Assembly (NCBI GenBank): GCA_030645575.1
Contig: JAUSMJ010000025.1
Location: 1-47,592, forward strand
From: Caulobacter sp.
GTDB taxonomy: Bacteria; Pseudomonadota; Alphaproteobacteria; Caulobacterales; Caulobacteraceae
DNA: 47,592 nucleotides
Direction of reading: 5' to 3'
In this document: positions 1-8,584 of the stretch, in pieces
How positions within the stretch are numbered: position 1 is the stretch's first letter
Layout: the number at the start of each line of letters is the position of its first letter
Program-made: the position numbers and the translations under genes
Notes under the pieces: model-generated
Databases searched by the model: none
What the model saw: only the letters and a program-made list of their open reading frames with translations
Told to the model about the DNA's origin: nothing

Positions 1-1
1 G

Positions 2-73
2 GGTCTGCGCTTCGCCATCCGCGAAGGCGGCCGCACCGTCGGCGCCGGCGTCGTGGCCAAGATCGTCGAATAG
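2..73 (+). CDS. tuf: Elongation factor Tu, C-terminal end (partial)
   Basis: The last 23 codons and TAG stop of EF-Tu enter from the left edge. The translation begins GLRFAIREGGRTVGAG and ends AKIVE, which is the conserved C-terminus of domain 3 of this GTPase, which delivers aminoacyl-tRNA to the ribosome. The rest of the gene lies outside the window. In many bacteria tuf directly precedes rpsJ; here more than 5 kb of unrelated genes follow it. Confidence 0.93.
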   Translation, partial: GLRFAIREGGRTVGAGVVAKIVE

Positions 74-108
74 GCCTCACCGCCTAAGCGACCTTCGATC
101 CAAGATCA

Positions 109-140
109 GGGCCGTCCGGGGAAACCCGGGCGGCCCTTTT
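109..140 (+). terminator. Rho-independent terminator of tuf
   Basis: A 12-bp perfect GC-rich stem (GGGCCGTCCGGG / CCCGGGCGGCCC) with a GAAA tetraloop is followed directly by TTTT. It lies 36 nt after the tuf stop and ends tuf transcription before the minus-strand gene that follows. This cleanly separates tuf from the downstream ribosomal cluster. Confidence 0.93.
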
Positions 141-149
141 CCTATTGCG

Positions 150-899
150 CTATCGGACCTGCCGCAGGGAGGTGATGGCGTAGGCCAGGCCAACCCGGTT
201 CAGGTCCGCCACGTCCTTGTCCAGGATGAGGCAGCGACCGCCGAAGTCCTTGTCCGTGCAGACCTCCCACGCGCCCCGGCCGATCTTGATGCTGAGGGTG
301 CGGTCGTTGTTCTGTTTGGGCAGGTTGGTGATCTCGGTGCTGGTGGGGAAGGCCCCGCCCGTGAAGTTCAATCCGTCATAGAGGGTGATGGAGCCGCCGC
401 GGGCCCGGGGCCGCTCATAGCCGCCGTTGTTGTAGCCGCCGCTGTAGCCGCCGCCACTGTTGTAGCCCCCGCCGCTATAGCCACCGCCACTGTTGTAGCC
501 GCCGCTGTAGCCGCCGTTGTTGTAGCCGCCGCCAGGGGGCGGCCCCCAGCCGCCGCTCCCATAGGAACCGCCGCTGTTGCCGTAGCCGCCCTGATTGCCG
601 TAGCCGCCGTAGGGCGCGCCCTTGTAGCAACTCAGGCGGCCGTTCTCGTTGGTGATCTCGCCGCGACAGTCCTCGTAGTCGAGGGTGCTTCCCAGATAGC
701 GTCCGCTGTAGTCGCGGCACTGAGCCCAGAGGGTCAACCGGCCGCCGCCGGTGACCCGCACGTCCTTGCAGGTCTGCCAGTAGCTTCCCGGCGGCGGGGC
801 GTTGTAGCCCTGCGCCTGGGCGCTTCCCAAGGCCGCCACCCCCAGGGCCGCCGCGCCCGCGGCCGCGGCCGAGCCCGCGATCCATGCCTTGATCTTCAT
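150..899 (-). CDS. Secreted CVNH domain / Gly-rich / beta-gamma crystallin protein
   Basis: A 249-aa exported protein in three parts. Residues 1-30 form a signal peptide ending AQA-Q. Residues about 38-95 resemble a cyanovirin-N homology (CVNH) domain, with Cys44, 61, 78 and 91 and the typical LTLWAQCRDYSG and LDYEDCRGEI segments. Residues about 96-160 are a Gly/Tyr/Ser/Asn low-complexity linker. Residues about 168-249 look like a beta/gamma-crystallin domain (ITLYDGLNFTGG, DFGGRCLIL). CVNH domains often bind carbohydrate and crystallin-type domains may bind calcium, so an extracellular or envelope role is inferred. No neighbour indicates a pathway. It is convergent with tuf. Confidence 0.85.
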   Translation of the reverse strand: MKIKAWIAGSAAAAGAAALGVAALGSAQAQGYNAPPPGSYWQTCKDVRVTGGGRLTLWAQCRDYSGRYLGSTLDYEDCRGEITNENGRLSCYKGAPYGGYGNQGGYGNSGGSYGSGGWGPPPGGGYNNGGYSGGYNSGGGYSGGGYNSGGGYSGGYNNGGYERPRARGGSITLYDGLNFTGGAFPTSTEITNLPKQNNDRTLSIKIGRGAWEVCTDKDFGGRCLILDKDVADLNRVGLAYAITSLRQVR

Positions 900-970
900 G
901 TCCCACTCCGATTGCGAACCGTCCCTCCCGCCACCCTAGGGCGGCCCGGAAGTTCGGAAAAGGCCAAGGT

Positions 971-1960
971 TCAAGCGGCCCGGCAACTCGCGCTATTCCC
1001 CTCATGGGCGCGCAGGACGTCGGCGACATAGTATTCCGTCATCCCCTGGGCTCGCTTGAGCTCGACGAGGCCGGGCTCCAGCAGGGGCTGAACCGTGCGG
1101 GTCCAGGCCGCGGCGCAGGCTTCCTTGGTTTCGGTGGAAGCCGCGCAATCGATCAGCGCGGCGAAGGCCTGGCGGTAGAGGCCGAACCGCGCCCGGGTCA
1201 TGGGGGCGCCGTGGCCGGGGATGAGGATCGTGAAGGGGGTGGCCCAGACCTGGTCCAGGGCCTCGCGCCAGCCGTCGGGGCAGGCAGTGTCGAGGAAGGG
1301 AGCGGGGAGGGTGACCAGGTCGCCCGCCGCCGCCACGCGGCTGGCCGGATCGTAGAGCCAGACATCCCCGGCCGTGGCGGCGTCAGGGGCGAGGTTCACG
1401 GCCAACCTCAGGCCGCCCAAGCTTCGCGTCTGCGATCGTGCGATGACCACGTCCGGCCGCAGGGCGGCGCCGGCCTCCACGGCGGCGATGTCGCCAGCGA
1501 TGTCCTCCAGGGTCTCCTTCGGCAGGTCGCCCGCCTTCAGATAGGCCCGACCGCTTTCGGCGCCCTTGGCCAGGAAGCCCGCCAGGGCCTCATCGATGGC
1601 CGAACTGGCATAGACCCTGGCGGCCGGATAGGCGCGCTTCAGGTCGGGGTTTCCGCTCACATGGTCCAGGTGCCAGTGGGAGTTGACGATGGCGGCGATG
1701 GGGCGTCCCCGCGCCGTCGCAAAGTCGAGGATGGCCTGGCGCTGCCAGGCGTGGCGGCCAGTGTCCATCACCACCAGCCCCTTGGGAGCGGCGAAGATCA
1801 CCGTATTGCCGTCGGGCTGGCGGCGCGGCGCGATGCCGCCGGGGATCAGCCAGACGCCCGTGGCGATGGCCTGGGCGGCGGGTTTGGGCGTCTGGGCCTC
1901 GACCGACCAGGGCGCCAGGAGCGCCAGGGCGGTCAGCGCGATGAGCTTGAGGCGTGACAT
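971..1960 (-). CDS. Secreted MBL-fold metallo-hydrolase
   Basis: 329 aa with an N-terminal signal peptide ending near VEA-Q (residues 1-22). The metallo-beta-lactamase-fold metal motif SHWHLDH is at residues 94-100. Further metal-ligand segments are AAAGDLV and IPGHG near residues 210-250. The layout resembles periplasmic MBL hydrolases of the quinoprotein-relay/SoxH-like type; the substrate is unknown and a true antibiotic lactamase is not implied. Paired Cys in the C-terminal region could form a disulfide. It is divergent from the deaminase-like gene, with about 160 nt between starts. Confidence 0.85.
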   Translation of the reverse strand: MSRLKLIALTALALLAPWSVEAQTPKPAAQAIATGVWLIPGGIAPRRQPDGNTVIFAAPKGLVVMDTGRHAWQRQAILDFATARGRPIAAIVNSHWHLDHVSGNPDLKRAYPAARVYASSAIDEALAGFLAKGAESGRAYLKAGDLPKETLEDIAGDIAAVEAGAALRPDVVIARSQTRSLGGLRLAVNLAPDAATAGDVWLYDPASRVAAAGDLVTLPAPFLDTACPDGWREALDQVWATPFTILIPGHGAPMTRARFGLYRQAFAALIDCAASTETKEACAAAWTRTVQPLLEPGLVELKRAQGMTEYYVADVLRAHEGNSASCRAA

Positions 1961-2123
1961 GGTGATCCTCCTCGAGACGCAGCCAGGATCGCGGCCCCGC
2001 GGGGGGCGCTGTCAAATCTCCGATCGTTAATTTTCGCCGCGGCGAGGCGAGGGCTAGTCTCTCCGGTCGAGCTCTTGACTCCCCCGTCCGCCTCGGGCCG
2101 CCTGCGGCAAAGGAGCGGGGATC

Positions 2124-3617
2124 ATGGCGAGGAGATTCTGGGCGGCGGCGGGGCTGGTTCTGGCCCTGGCCCTGGCGGCGGGCGGGGTGCAGGCCGCGCC
2201 GGACGTGGCCAAGATGACTGGTGGCGAACTGACCGCCTTCACCCGCCAGATGCCCAAGGGCGGCGAGCTGCACAATCACATCGCCGGGGCGACCTTCCCC
2301 GAGACCCTGCTGGCCTGGGCGGTGGAGGACGGCCTTTGCGTCAACGTCAAGACGCTGTCCCTGACCCCGCCCTGCCAGCCGGGCGAGGATCTCAAGCCGG
2401 CCTCGGCCCTGGCCGGCGACGACCTGCTGCGCACGGCGATGATCGACAGCCTGTCGGTGCGGCATCCTGACTTCCAGGACCGCTCGGGCCACGATCAGTT
2501 CTTCGGCGCCTTCGGACGCTTCGGGGCGGTGGGATCCAAACGAGGCGGGGACAGCCTGGCCGCAGTCATGGACGGCCTGGCCCGGCAGAACACCTTCTAC
2601 CTGGAGGCCATGGTGACGCCCCAGGGGGCGGCGTCGCGGTTCCTGGGGGCGAAGGTCGGCTGGAGGGGCGGGGACCTGGCGACCCAGAAGGTGGCCAACA
2701 GCGCCGCGGGGCTGGAGGCCCTCGTACCGGCCGCCATGGCCGAGACCGACGCCCTGGAGGCCCGGGCGCGGGCGGTGATGAAGTGCGGGACGTCGGAGGC
2801 CGCGCCGGGCTGCCAGGTGACCGTGCGCTATCTGGTCCAGGCCGGGCGGGTCGGGCCGCCGGAGCAGACCTTCGCCCAGCTCCAGCTCGGGGTGACGCTG
2901 ATCGCCGCCGACCGGCGCTGGGTCGGGCTGCAGCTGGTGGCGCCGGAGGACCATCCCCAGGCCCTGGCCAATTACAGCCTGCACATGAAGATGGTGGACT
3001 ATCTGACCGACCACGGCCGGACTGCCAAGGCGGCGCTGCACGCCGGCGAACTGTCCTTCAAGTACGCCACGCCCGAGGACCTGCGGTTCCACATCGCCGA
3101 GGCGGTGCGGGTGGCCGGGGCGCGGCGGATCGGGCACGGGGTGGACCTGCCCCTGGAGACCGACGCCGAAGGCCTGGCCGCGGAGATGGCCGCCCAGGGA
3201 ATCCTGGTGGAGGTGAACCTCACCTCCAACGACAAGATCCTGGAGGTGTCGGGCAAGGCCCATCCCTATGCTTGGCTGCGCCAGCGCCGGGTGCCGGTGA
3301 GTCTCTCCACCGACGACGCCGGCATCCTGCGGATCGACCTCTCACACGAATACGCCCGGGCCGCCGACGAGGGCGCGAGCTATGGCGACCTGAAGGCCTC
3401 GGCGCGCAACGCCATCGCCTATTCGTTCCTGAGCGGGGAGGGGCTGTGGTCCGATCCGGGGGTCTATCGGCGGCCGGCCAAGGCCTGCGCCGGCCAGATC
3501 GGCAAGGCCGAGCCGAAGCCAGGGCCCTGCGCGGCGCTGGTGGCCGGCAGCGACAAGGCTCGCGAGCAGTGGCGTCACGAGCGGCTGCTGGCGGCCTTCG
3601 AGGCGGCCGTCAGATGA
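2124..3617 (+). CDS. Secreted adenosine-deaminase-family protein
   Basis: 497 aa with signal peptide (residues 1-24). It carries the metal-dependent deaminase signatures in order: GELHNH (H50, H52), ALHAGE, RIGHGVDL, EVNLTSN and STDDAG. These match the zinc ligands, catalytic Glu and aspartates of the adenosine/AMP deaminase fold. The protein is longer than cytosolic Add (about 330 aa) and is exported, so it resembles ADGF/ADA2-like secreted deaminases. It may salvage purine nucleosides in the periplasm (inference). The start has a good ribosome site, AAGGAG. The enzyme class is clear; the exact substrate is not. Confidence 0.87.
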   Translation: MARRFWAAAGLVLALALAAGGVQAAPDVAKMTGGELTAFTRQMPKGGELHNHIAGATFPETLLAWAVEDGLCVNVKTLSLTPPCQPGEDLKPASALAGDDLLRTAMIDSLSVRHPDFQDRSGHDQFFGAFGRFGAVGSKRGGDSLAAVMDGLARQNTFYLEAMVTPQGAASRFLGAKVGWRGGDLATQKVANSAAGLEALVPAAMAETDALEARARAVMKCGTSEAAPGCQVTVRYLVQAGRVGPPEQTFAQLQLGVTLIAADRRWVGLQLVAPEDHPQALANYSLHMKMVDYLTDHGRTAKAALHAGELSFKYATPEDLRFHIAEAVRVAGARRIGHGVDLPLETDAEGLAAEMAAQGILVEVNLTSNDKILEVSGKAHPYAWLRQRRVPVSLSTDDAGILRIDLSHEYARAADEGASYGDLKASARNAIAYSFLSGEGLWSDPGVYRRPAKACAGQIGKAEPKPGPCAALVAGSDKAREQWRHERLLAAFEAAVR

Positions 3618-3708
3618 CCGCGGTGTCATGACCTCGAATTAAGCTGCCTTGGCCTGTCACGCCGTCTACCGTCGCCTCAAGATCGATCCATCAAGAGGAG
3701 GGGACCCC

Positions 3709-4548
3709 ATGCGTCTTCCGACCATTCTCACCGCCGCGTCCGCCCTGGCCCTGATGGCCGGCGCCGCGTCCGCCGCCAGCGCCGCCACTATCGAGGTCAA
3801 GGACGCCGTCGCCCGCGTGGTGGTGATCCCCGAGGACCGGGGCGACATCAAGGTGGAGTTCCTGACCACCAATCCCAGCCTGCCCCTGCAGGTCCGCAGC
3901 CTGGGTGGCAAGACCATCGTCGACGGCGATCTCGATCGGAAGATCCGGAGCTGCAACAACACCGGCGGCAAGGCCCGGGTGTTCGTGTCGGGGATCGGCG
4001 ACGTGGCCTACGAGGACATGCCCCAGATCGTCGTCCGCACCCCCAAGGACGCCCATGTCGAGGCCGGCGGGGCGGTGTTCGGCTCGGTGGGCAAGACCGC
4101 CAGCCTGGAGCTCTCCAACGCCGGCTGCGGCGACTGGACGGTGGGCAATGTGGCCGGGAAGATGAACATCAACGTGGCGGGCTCGGGCGACACCAGCACC
4201 GGCACGGCCGGCGAGACGACGCTGCGGGTCGCCGGATCCGGCGACATCCACACCCAGGCCGTGGCTGGGCCCCTGGAGGTCTCGGTGGCCGGCTCGGGCG
4301 ACGTGGACGTGGCTTCGATCTCCGGCCCGCTGACCGTCAAGATCGCCGGGTCCGGGGACGTGAAGGTCGCCAGCGGACGGGCCAGCGAGGCCGCGGTCTC
4401 CATCGCCGGCTCGGGCAATGTCGACTTCGACGGCGTGGCCGGCAGCCTCACGGCCAAGATCGCCGGGTCCGGCGACGTCCATGTCAAGGCGGTGACCGGG
4501 GAGGTCTCCAAGGCCATCGTCGGCTCGGGCAATGTGAGCATCGGCTGA
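3709..4548 (+). CDS. Exported GIN-domain (DUF2807-like) repeat protein
   Basis: 279 aa. The ATG at 3709 is chosen because it follows an AAGAGGAGGGG ribosome site and begins a clean signal peptide (residues 1-26); an upstream in-frame start at 3649 has neither. The mature part has an N-terminal region (residues about 27-145) with two cysteines, then seven repeats of about 20 residues centred on (A/V)GSG(D/N), alternating with short beta-strand stretches. This is typical of the auto-transporter-adhesin head GIN/DUF2807 beta-solenoid. The function of the family is not established. The next gene is a divergent relative, so this looks like a tandem duplication. Confidence 0.85.
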   Translation: MRLPTILTAASALALMAGAASAASAATIEVKDAVARVVVIPEDRGDIKVEFLTTNPSLPLQVRSLGGKTIVDGDLDRKIRSCNNTGGKARVFVSGIGDVAYEDMPQIVVRTPKDAHVEAGGAVFGSVGKTASLELSNAGCGDWTVGNVAGKMNINVAGSGDTSTGTAGETTLRVAGSGDIHTQAVAGPLEVSVAGSGDVDVASISGPLTVKIAGSGDVKVASGRASEAAVSIAGSGNVDFDGVAGSLTAKIAGSGDVHVKAVTGEVSKAIVGSGNVSIG

Positions 4549-4591
4549 GATTTGGCCGGTTGATCAAGTGGTCCTCCCGGGGGTCTTGGGA

Positions 4592-4605
4592 TTTACAGAT
4601 GTAAA
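4592..4605. promoter_or_regulatory. Perfect 14-bp palindrome, possible repressor operator
   Basis: TTTACAGATGTAAA is a perfect inverted repeat in otherwise very GC-rich DNA. It lies 22 nt upstream of the second GIN-like gene, where it would overlap a transcription start or early leader. TTTACA-N2-TGTAAA symmetry is the kind of site bound by dimeric HTH repressors such as TetR-type proteins. No regulator gene is adjacent, so the binding protein is unknown. Confidence 0.45.
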
Positions 4606-4626
4606 CTTCTCTGGTCTGGTCCGGCC

Positions 4627-5379
4627 ATGAAGTTCCTGATCTTCCTTTCGATCGCCCTGGGGGCGCCCGCGCTCGCCGTGGCCGCGCCGGCCCTGACCCT
4701 CGAGGCGCCGGCGGCCCGGGTGGTGATCATCCCCGAGGCGCGGCCCGACATGGCGCTGACCGCCGACCCGCGGCTGGCCATCCATCCGGTGGCGGGGGGC
4801 GGCGCCCGGGTCACCGGGGCCAGCTCCTGGCTGGAGCAGACCCTGCCCTGGGTGTTCGGCTATCGCTGCACCGCCGCCGGCGTCAGCCGTTGGGGGCGCG
4901 CCATCGCCGTCAAGGATCTTCCCACCTTGACCGTGCGGGTTCCACTGGACGCCGACATCACCACCCGCGGGGCCGTGTTCGGCCAGGCGGGGGCGGGGAG
5001 GACGCTGAAACTCTCGGCGAGCGGCTGCGGGACCTGGCGGCTGGGGCCGCTCTCCAGCGGCCTGACAGTGACCCAGACCGGACCGGGCCAGGTGATCGCC
5101 AGCCACGTGGACGGCAAGCTGACCGCCACCGTGGACGGCTCGGGAACCATCGTGGTGGGGCAGGGGGTGGTCTCCACCGCCAAGCTGATCATGAAGGGCG
5201 ATGGGCGCATCGACGACCGCGGGAGCGTCGGCATGCTGGATGCCGAGATGCGTGGATCGGGCCTCATCACCGTGCGCCTGCTCGCCGGACAGGCGAAGGT
5301 GGCCTATGACGGGGACGGGAATGTCCGGTGGGGCCGACCCAAGGGCAAGAAGTTCTGCGCGGGCCTGGCCTGCTACTGA
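4627..5379 (+). CDS. Exported GIN/DUF2807-like paralogue
   Basis: 250 aa with signal peptide (residues 1-20). It shares with the preceding gene the motif ARVV(V/I)IPE at the start of the mature protein, the order of the first domain (LTVRVPLDADITTRGAVFG against IVVRTPKDAHVEAGGAVFG) and the SGCG.W segment. The glycine repeats are reduced to degenerate forms such as VDGSGTI, MKGDGRI, MRGSGLI and YDGDGNV. The C-terminus is short and basic with two Cys (KKFCAGLACY). It is probably an old duplicate that has diverged. Role unknown. Confidence 0.8.
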   Translation: MKFLIFLSIALGAPALAVAAPALTLEAPAARVVIIPEARPDMALTADPRLAIHPVAGGGARVTGASSWLEQTLPWVFGYRCTAAGVSRWGRAIAVKDLPTLTVRVPLDADITTRGAVFGQAGAGRTLKLSASGCGTWRLGPLSSGLTVTQTGPGQVIASHVDGKLTATVDGSGTIVVGQGVVSTAKLIMKGDGRIDDRGSVGMLDAEMRGSGLITVRLLAGQAKVAYDGDGNVRWGRPKGKKFCAGLACY

Positions 5380-5421
5380 ACCGCGCCCCCCAAACTTCCT
5401 GAACCGGGGCCGTTGCTGGCC

Positions 5422-5450
5422 TTGACGAGGCCGAGTCGCACACGTATAGA
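5422..5450 (+). promoter_or_regulatory. Sigma-70-type promoter of the S10 operon
   Basis: TTGACG (5422-5427), a 17-nt spacer, then TATAGA (5445-5450): close to consensus for the housekeeping sigma factor. It would start transcription near 5457, about 245 nt before rpsJ, and drive the long ribosomal cluster. No competing candidate of similar quality was seen between here and rpsJ. Confidence 0.8.
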
Positions 5451-5451
5451 C

Positions 5452-5702
5452 GCGCCTCTTGTTGGATCGGCTGTGCGCTTCGAAGTGATTTGAGGCGCAG
5501 ACGCGGTTCGCAGAACGACCCGGAACCCTGAGAAATCGGGCGACCGGGCGAGGCCCTCGCGGAAACCTTTCGCGCGGGCCTATGTCGTTTTTAGCGGACT
5601 TACGCGTACGAGCGTCTCCCCTGGGGGGCGTTTGGGTTGGTCTTTGAAATGGTCAAAGTCACGCGGACGGACCGTCGTCTGTAGGGGAAATTGAAGAGCG
5701 AT
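5452..5702 (+). promoter_or_regulatory. Structured untranslated leader of the S10 operon
   Basis: About 250 nt with no gene between the promoter and rpsJ. It holds at least two stem-loops. One is GCGCCTC (5452-5458) with GAGGCGC (5492-5498) at the predicted 5' end. The other is GGCCCTCGCG (5552-5561) with CGCGCGGGCC (5571-5580), one mismatch, followed shortly by GTCGTTTTTAG. In E. coli the S10 leader binds ribosomal protein L4 to attenuate the operon. A similar autoregulatory role here is an inference from position and folding, not from matching sequence. Confidence 0.5.
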
Positions 5703-6011
5703 ATGGATCGTCAGAACATCCGCATCCGGCTCAAGGCCTTCGATCACCGCGTGCTGGATCATTCCACGCGTGAGATCGTCAATACGGCCAAGCGCACCGG
5801 CGCGACCGTCCGGGGGCCCATCCCCCTGCCGACGCACATCGAAAAATTCACCGTCAACCGCTCGCCGCACATCGACAAGAAGTCGCGCGAGCAGTTCGAA
5901 ATCCGCACGCACAAGCGCGTGCTCGATATCGTCGACCCCACCCCGCAGACCGTGGACGCGCTGATGAAGCTCGACCTGTCCGCCGGTGTGGACGTCGAGA
6001 TCAAGCTGTAG
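5703..6011 (+). CDS. rpsJ: 30S ribosomal protein S10
   Basis: 102 aa, the usual S10 length, beginning [19 protein letters not shown]. The ATG at 5703 is preferred to an in-frame TTG at 5691 because S10 proteins normally start with this sequence. Conserved segments [12 protein letters not shown] and [14 protein letters not shown] are present. S10 sits in the 30S head and, in E. coli, also pairs with NusB in antitermination. It is the first gene of the S10-spc cluster; rplC follows after 13 nt. Confidence 0.97.
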   Translation: MDRQNIRIRLKAFDHRVLDHSTREIVNTAKRTGATVRGPIPLPTHIEKFTVNRSPHIDKKSREQFEIRTHKRVLDIVDPTPQTVDALMKLDLSAGVDVEIKL

Positions 6012-6024
6012 GGAGCCGACCACA

Positions 6025-6807
6025 ATGACTCTCCCCGCACAACGCACCGGCGTCATCGCCCGGAAGCTGGGCATGACCCGCTTCTTCGACGAGACCGGTC
6101 AGCACGTTCCGGTCACCGTCCTCAGCCTCGACGGCTGCCAGGTGACGGCCCAGCGCACCGTCGAGAAGGATGGCTACACCGCCCTCCAGCTTGGCGCCGG
6201 CGCCAAGAAGGCCAAGAACACGCCCAACGGCATGCGCGGCCACTTCGCCAAGGCTCAGGTCGAACCCAAGCGGGTCGTGGCCGAGTTCCGCATCGAAGAG
6301 GGCGCCATGATCGACGTCGGCGCTGAATTCACCGCCGACCACTATCTGCCCGGCCAGAAGGTCGACATTACCGGCACCACCGTCGGTAAGGGCTTCGCCG
6401 GCGCCATGAAGCGCTGGAACTTCGGCGGCATGCGGGCCACGCACGGTGTCTCGGTCTCGCACCGGGCTCACGGTTCGACGGGCCAGCGCCAGGATCCGGG
6501 CAAGACCTTCGCCGGCAAGAAGATGGCCGGCCACCTGGGCCAGGAAACGGTCACCACCATGAACCTCACGGTCTGGAAGGTGGACGTCGAGCGCGGCCTG
6601 ATCCTGATCAAGGGCGCCGTCCCCGGCACCGAAGGCTCCTATGTGAAGGTGCGCGACGCGATCAAGAAGGCGGCCCCGGCCGACCTGCCGCGTCCGGGCG
6701 CCTTCCGCAAGTCGGGCGAAGCGGCCGCCGCCGCGGCGCCGGCCGAGGAGCCCCTGGCCACCGAGGCCGCGGCCCCCGAAGCCACGCAAGAGGGCGCTGA
6801 CCAATGA
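6025..6807 (+). CDS. rplC: 50S ribosomal protein L3
   Basis: 260 aa. The start ATG 6025 gives [21 protein letters not shown]. The family signature around [12 protein letters not shown] and [13 protein letters not shown] (the loop reaching the peptidyl-transferase centre) is intact. The last 35 or so residues are a low-complexity Ala/Glu tail ([20 protein letters not shown]) absent from E. coli L3, which is about 209 aa. L3 nucleates early 50S assembly. Its TGA stop overlaps the rplD start (ATGA), which suggests translational coupling. Confidence 0.96.
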   Translation: MTLPAQRTGVIARKLGMTRFFDETGQHVPVTVLSLDGCQVTAQRTVEKDGYTALQLGAGAKKAKNTPNGMRGHFAKAQVEPKRVVAEFRIEEGAMIDVGAEFTADHYLPGQKVDITGTTVGKGFAGAMKRWNFGGMRATHGVSVSHRAHGSTGQRQDPGKTFAGKKMAGHLGQETVTTMNLTVWKVDVERGLILIKGAVPGTEGSYVKVRDAIKKAAPADLPRPGAFRKSGEAAAAAAPAEEPLATEAAAPEATQEGADQ

Positions 6808-7442
6808 AACTCGACGTCATCAAGCTTGACGGCGCCAAGGCCGGTTCGGTCGATCTCGACGACGCCATCTTCGGCATCGACGAGATCCGCGGGGACATCC
6901 TTCAGCGTGTCGTCACCTGGCAGCTGGCCAAGCGCCGCTCCGGGAACCACAAGATTCAGGTCCGCAACGAGGTCTCTCGTACGGGCAAGAAGATGTACAA
7001 GCAGAAGGGCACCGGCGGCGCCCGTCACGGTTCGCGCCGTGCGGCCCAGTTCGTCGGCGGCGCCAAGGCTCACGGCCCGGTCGTCCGCAGCCACGAGTTC
7101 GGCCTGAACAAGAAGATCCGCGCCCTGGCCCTGCGCCATGCGCTGTCGTCCAAGGCCAAGTCGGGCTCGCTGGTGGTTATCGACGCCGCCGAGCTGACCG
7201 ATCCCAAGACGGCCGGTCTGCGGGCCACCCTGGACAAGATGGGCCTCAAGAACGCCCTGATCATCGCCGGGCCGGAAGTGAACGCCAACTTCAAGCTGGC
7301 GGCTCGCAACATTCCCAACATCGATGTGCTGCCGAACGCCGGCCTGAACGTCTATGACGTGCTGCGCCGCGGGACCCTGGTCCTGACCAAGTCGGCCATC
7401 GACGGCATTTCGGCCCGCTTCGCTCAGAAGGAAGCCGCGTAA
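6804..7442 (+). CDS. rplD: 50S ribosomal protein L4
   Basis: 212 aa. It has the L4 extended-loop segment [21 protein letters not shown] (around residues 55-75), which lines the peptide exit tunnel, and the C-terminal [11 protein letters not shown]. In enterobacteria L4 is the autoregulator of the S10 operon, so it is the natural candidate for acting on the leader at 5452-5702. The start overlaps rplC by 4 nt and the stop overlaps rplW by 1 nt (TAATG). Confidence 0.96.
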   Translation: MKLDVIKLDGAKAGSVDLDDAIFGIDEIRGDILQRVVTWQLAKRRSGNHKIQVRNEVSRTGKKMYKQKGTGGARHGSRRAAQFVGGAKAHGPVVRSHEFGLNKKIRALALRHALSSKAKSGSLVVIDAAELTDPKTAGLRATLDKMGLKNALIIAGPEVNANFKLAARNIPNIDVLPNAGLNVYDVLRRGTLVLTKSAIDGISARFAQKEAA

Positions 7443-7738
7443 TGTCCGCAACCGCCCGCCATTACGACACCATCCTCGCCCCGGTGATCACCGAAAAGGC
7501 GACCTATCTGTCTGAACAGAACAAGGTCGTCTTCCGGGTCGCCGACGACGCGACGAAGGACGAGATCGCCGCCGCGGTCGAAGCGCTGTTCAAGGTCAAG
7601 GTGACCAAGGTCAACACCCTCAACGTCAAGGGCAAGACCAAGCGCTTCCGCGGTCGCGTCGGACACCGGTCCGACGTCAAGAAAGCCATCGTGACTCTGG
7701 CCGACGGCCAGTCGATCGACATTACGACGGGGCTCTAA
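7442..7738 (+). CDS. rplW: 50S ribosomal protein L23
   Basis: 98 aa, typical length. It contains the conserved start [15 protein letters not shown] and the RNA-binding stretch [15 protein letters not shown]23 sits at the tunnel exit and docks trigger factor and SRP. Its start is coupled to rplD by a TAATG overlap. rplB follows 3 nt after its stop. Confidence 0.96.
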   Translation: MSATARHYDTILAPVITEKATYLSEQNKVVFRVADDATKDEIAAAVEALFKVKVTKVNTLNVKGKTKRFRGRVGHRSDVKKAIVTLADGQSIDITTGL

Positions 7739-7741
7739 GAG

Positions 7742-8581
7742 ATGGCTCTGAAACACTACAATCCGACCTCTCCGGGCCGTCGCAGCCTTGTGCTGATCGA
7801 CCGCAGCGAGCTCCACAAGGGCCGTCCGGAAAAGTCGCTGGTCGAAGGTCTGACCAAGTCGGGCGGTCGTGGCGGCGGTGGCCGTATCGCGGTCCGCTTC
7901 CGCGGCGGCGGCGCCAAGCGCCTCTACCGCATGGTCGACTTCAAGCGTCGCAAGTGGAACATCGCCGCGACGGTCGAGCGCCTGGAGTACGATCCGAACC
8001 GGACCGCCTTCATCGCCCTGATCAAGTACGCCGACGGCGAGCTGGCCTATATCCTGGCCCCGCAGCGGCTGAAGGTCGGCGACGAGGTCATCGCCTCCGA
8101 GAAGGTTGACGTGAAGCCGGGCAACGCCGCCCCGCTGAGCGGCCTGCCGATCGGCACGATCATCCACAATGTCGAGCTCAAGCCCCAGAAGGGCGGCCAG
8201 ATGGCCCGCTCGGCCGGCGCCTACGCTCAGCTGGTGGGTCGTGACGGCGGCTACGCCCAGATCCGTCTCGGCTCGGGCGAGCTGCGCATGGTGCAGGACA
8301 GCTGCATGGCCACGGTCGGCGCCGTCTCCAACCAGGACCATATGAACCAGGTTCTGGGCAAGGCCGGCCGCGTCCGCCACATGGGCTTCCGTCCGCACGT
8401 TCGCGGCGTCGCCATGAACCCGGTCGATCACCCGCACGGCGGCGGCGAAGGCCGCACCTCGGGTGGCCGCCACCCGGTGACCCCGGCCGGCAAGCCGACC
8501 AAGGGCGCCAAGACCCGCACCAACAAGGCCACGGACAAGTTCATTATCCGGTCGCGCCATAAAGCGAAGAAGGGCCGTTAA
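7742..8581 (+). CDS. rplB: 50S ribosomal protein L2
   Basis: 279 aa, full length. It begins [20 protein letters not shown]. The C-terminal [21 protein letters not shown] signature contains the universally conserved His important for peptidyl-transferase centre assembly. L2 binds 23S rRNA and bridges the subunits. It lies tightly between rplW (3 nt) and rpsS (3 nt). Confidence 0.97.
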   Translation: MALKHYNPTSPGRRSLVLIDRSELHKGRPEKSLVEGLTKSGGRGGGGRIAVRFRGGGAKRLYRMVDFKRRKWNIAATVERLEYDPNRTAFIALIKYADGELAYILAPQRLKVGDEVIASEKVDVKPGNAAPLSGLPIGTIIHNVELKPQKGGQMARSAGAYAQLVGRDGGYAQIRLGSGELRMVQDSCMATVGAVSNQDHMNQVLGKAGRVRHMGFRPHVRGVAMNPVDHPHGGGEGRTSGGRHPVTPAGKPTKGAKTRTNKATDKFIIRSRHKAKKGR

Positions 8582-8584
8582 GCC

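Noticed and set aside
420..540. Regular short repeats that suggested a CRISPR or satellite array
   Set aside because: They are the in-frame codons of the Gly/Tyr/Asn linker of the CVNH protein; there are no unique spacers.
1004..1957. A 317-codon open frame on the plus strand, opposite the MBL hydrolase
   Set aside because: Its Gly/Arg/Asp-rich translation has no domain, and the opposite strand encodes a complete MBL-fold protein with signal peptide.
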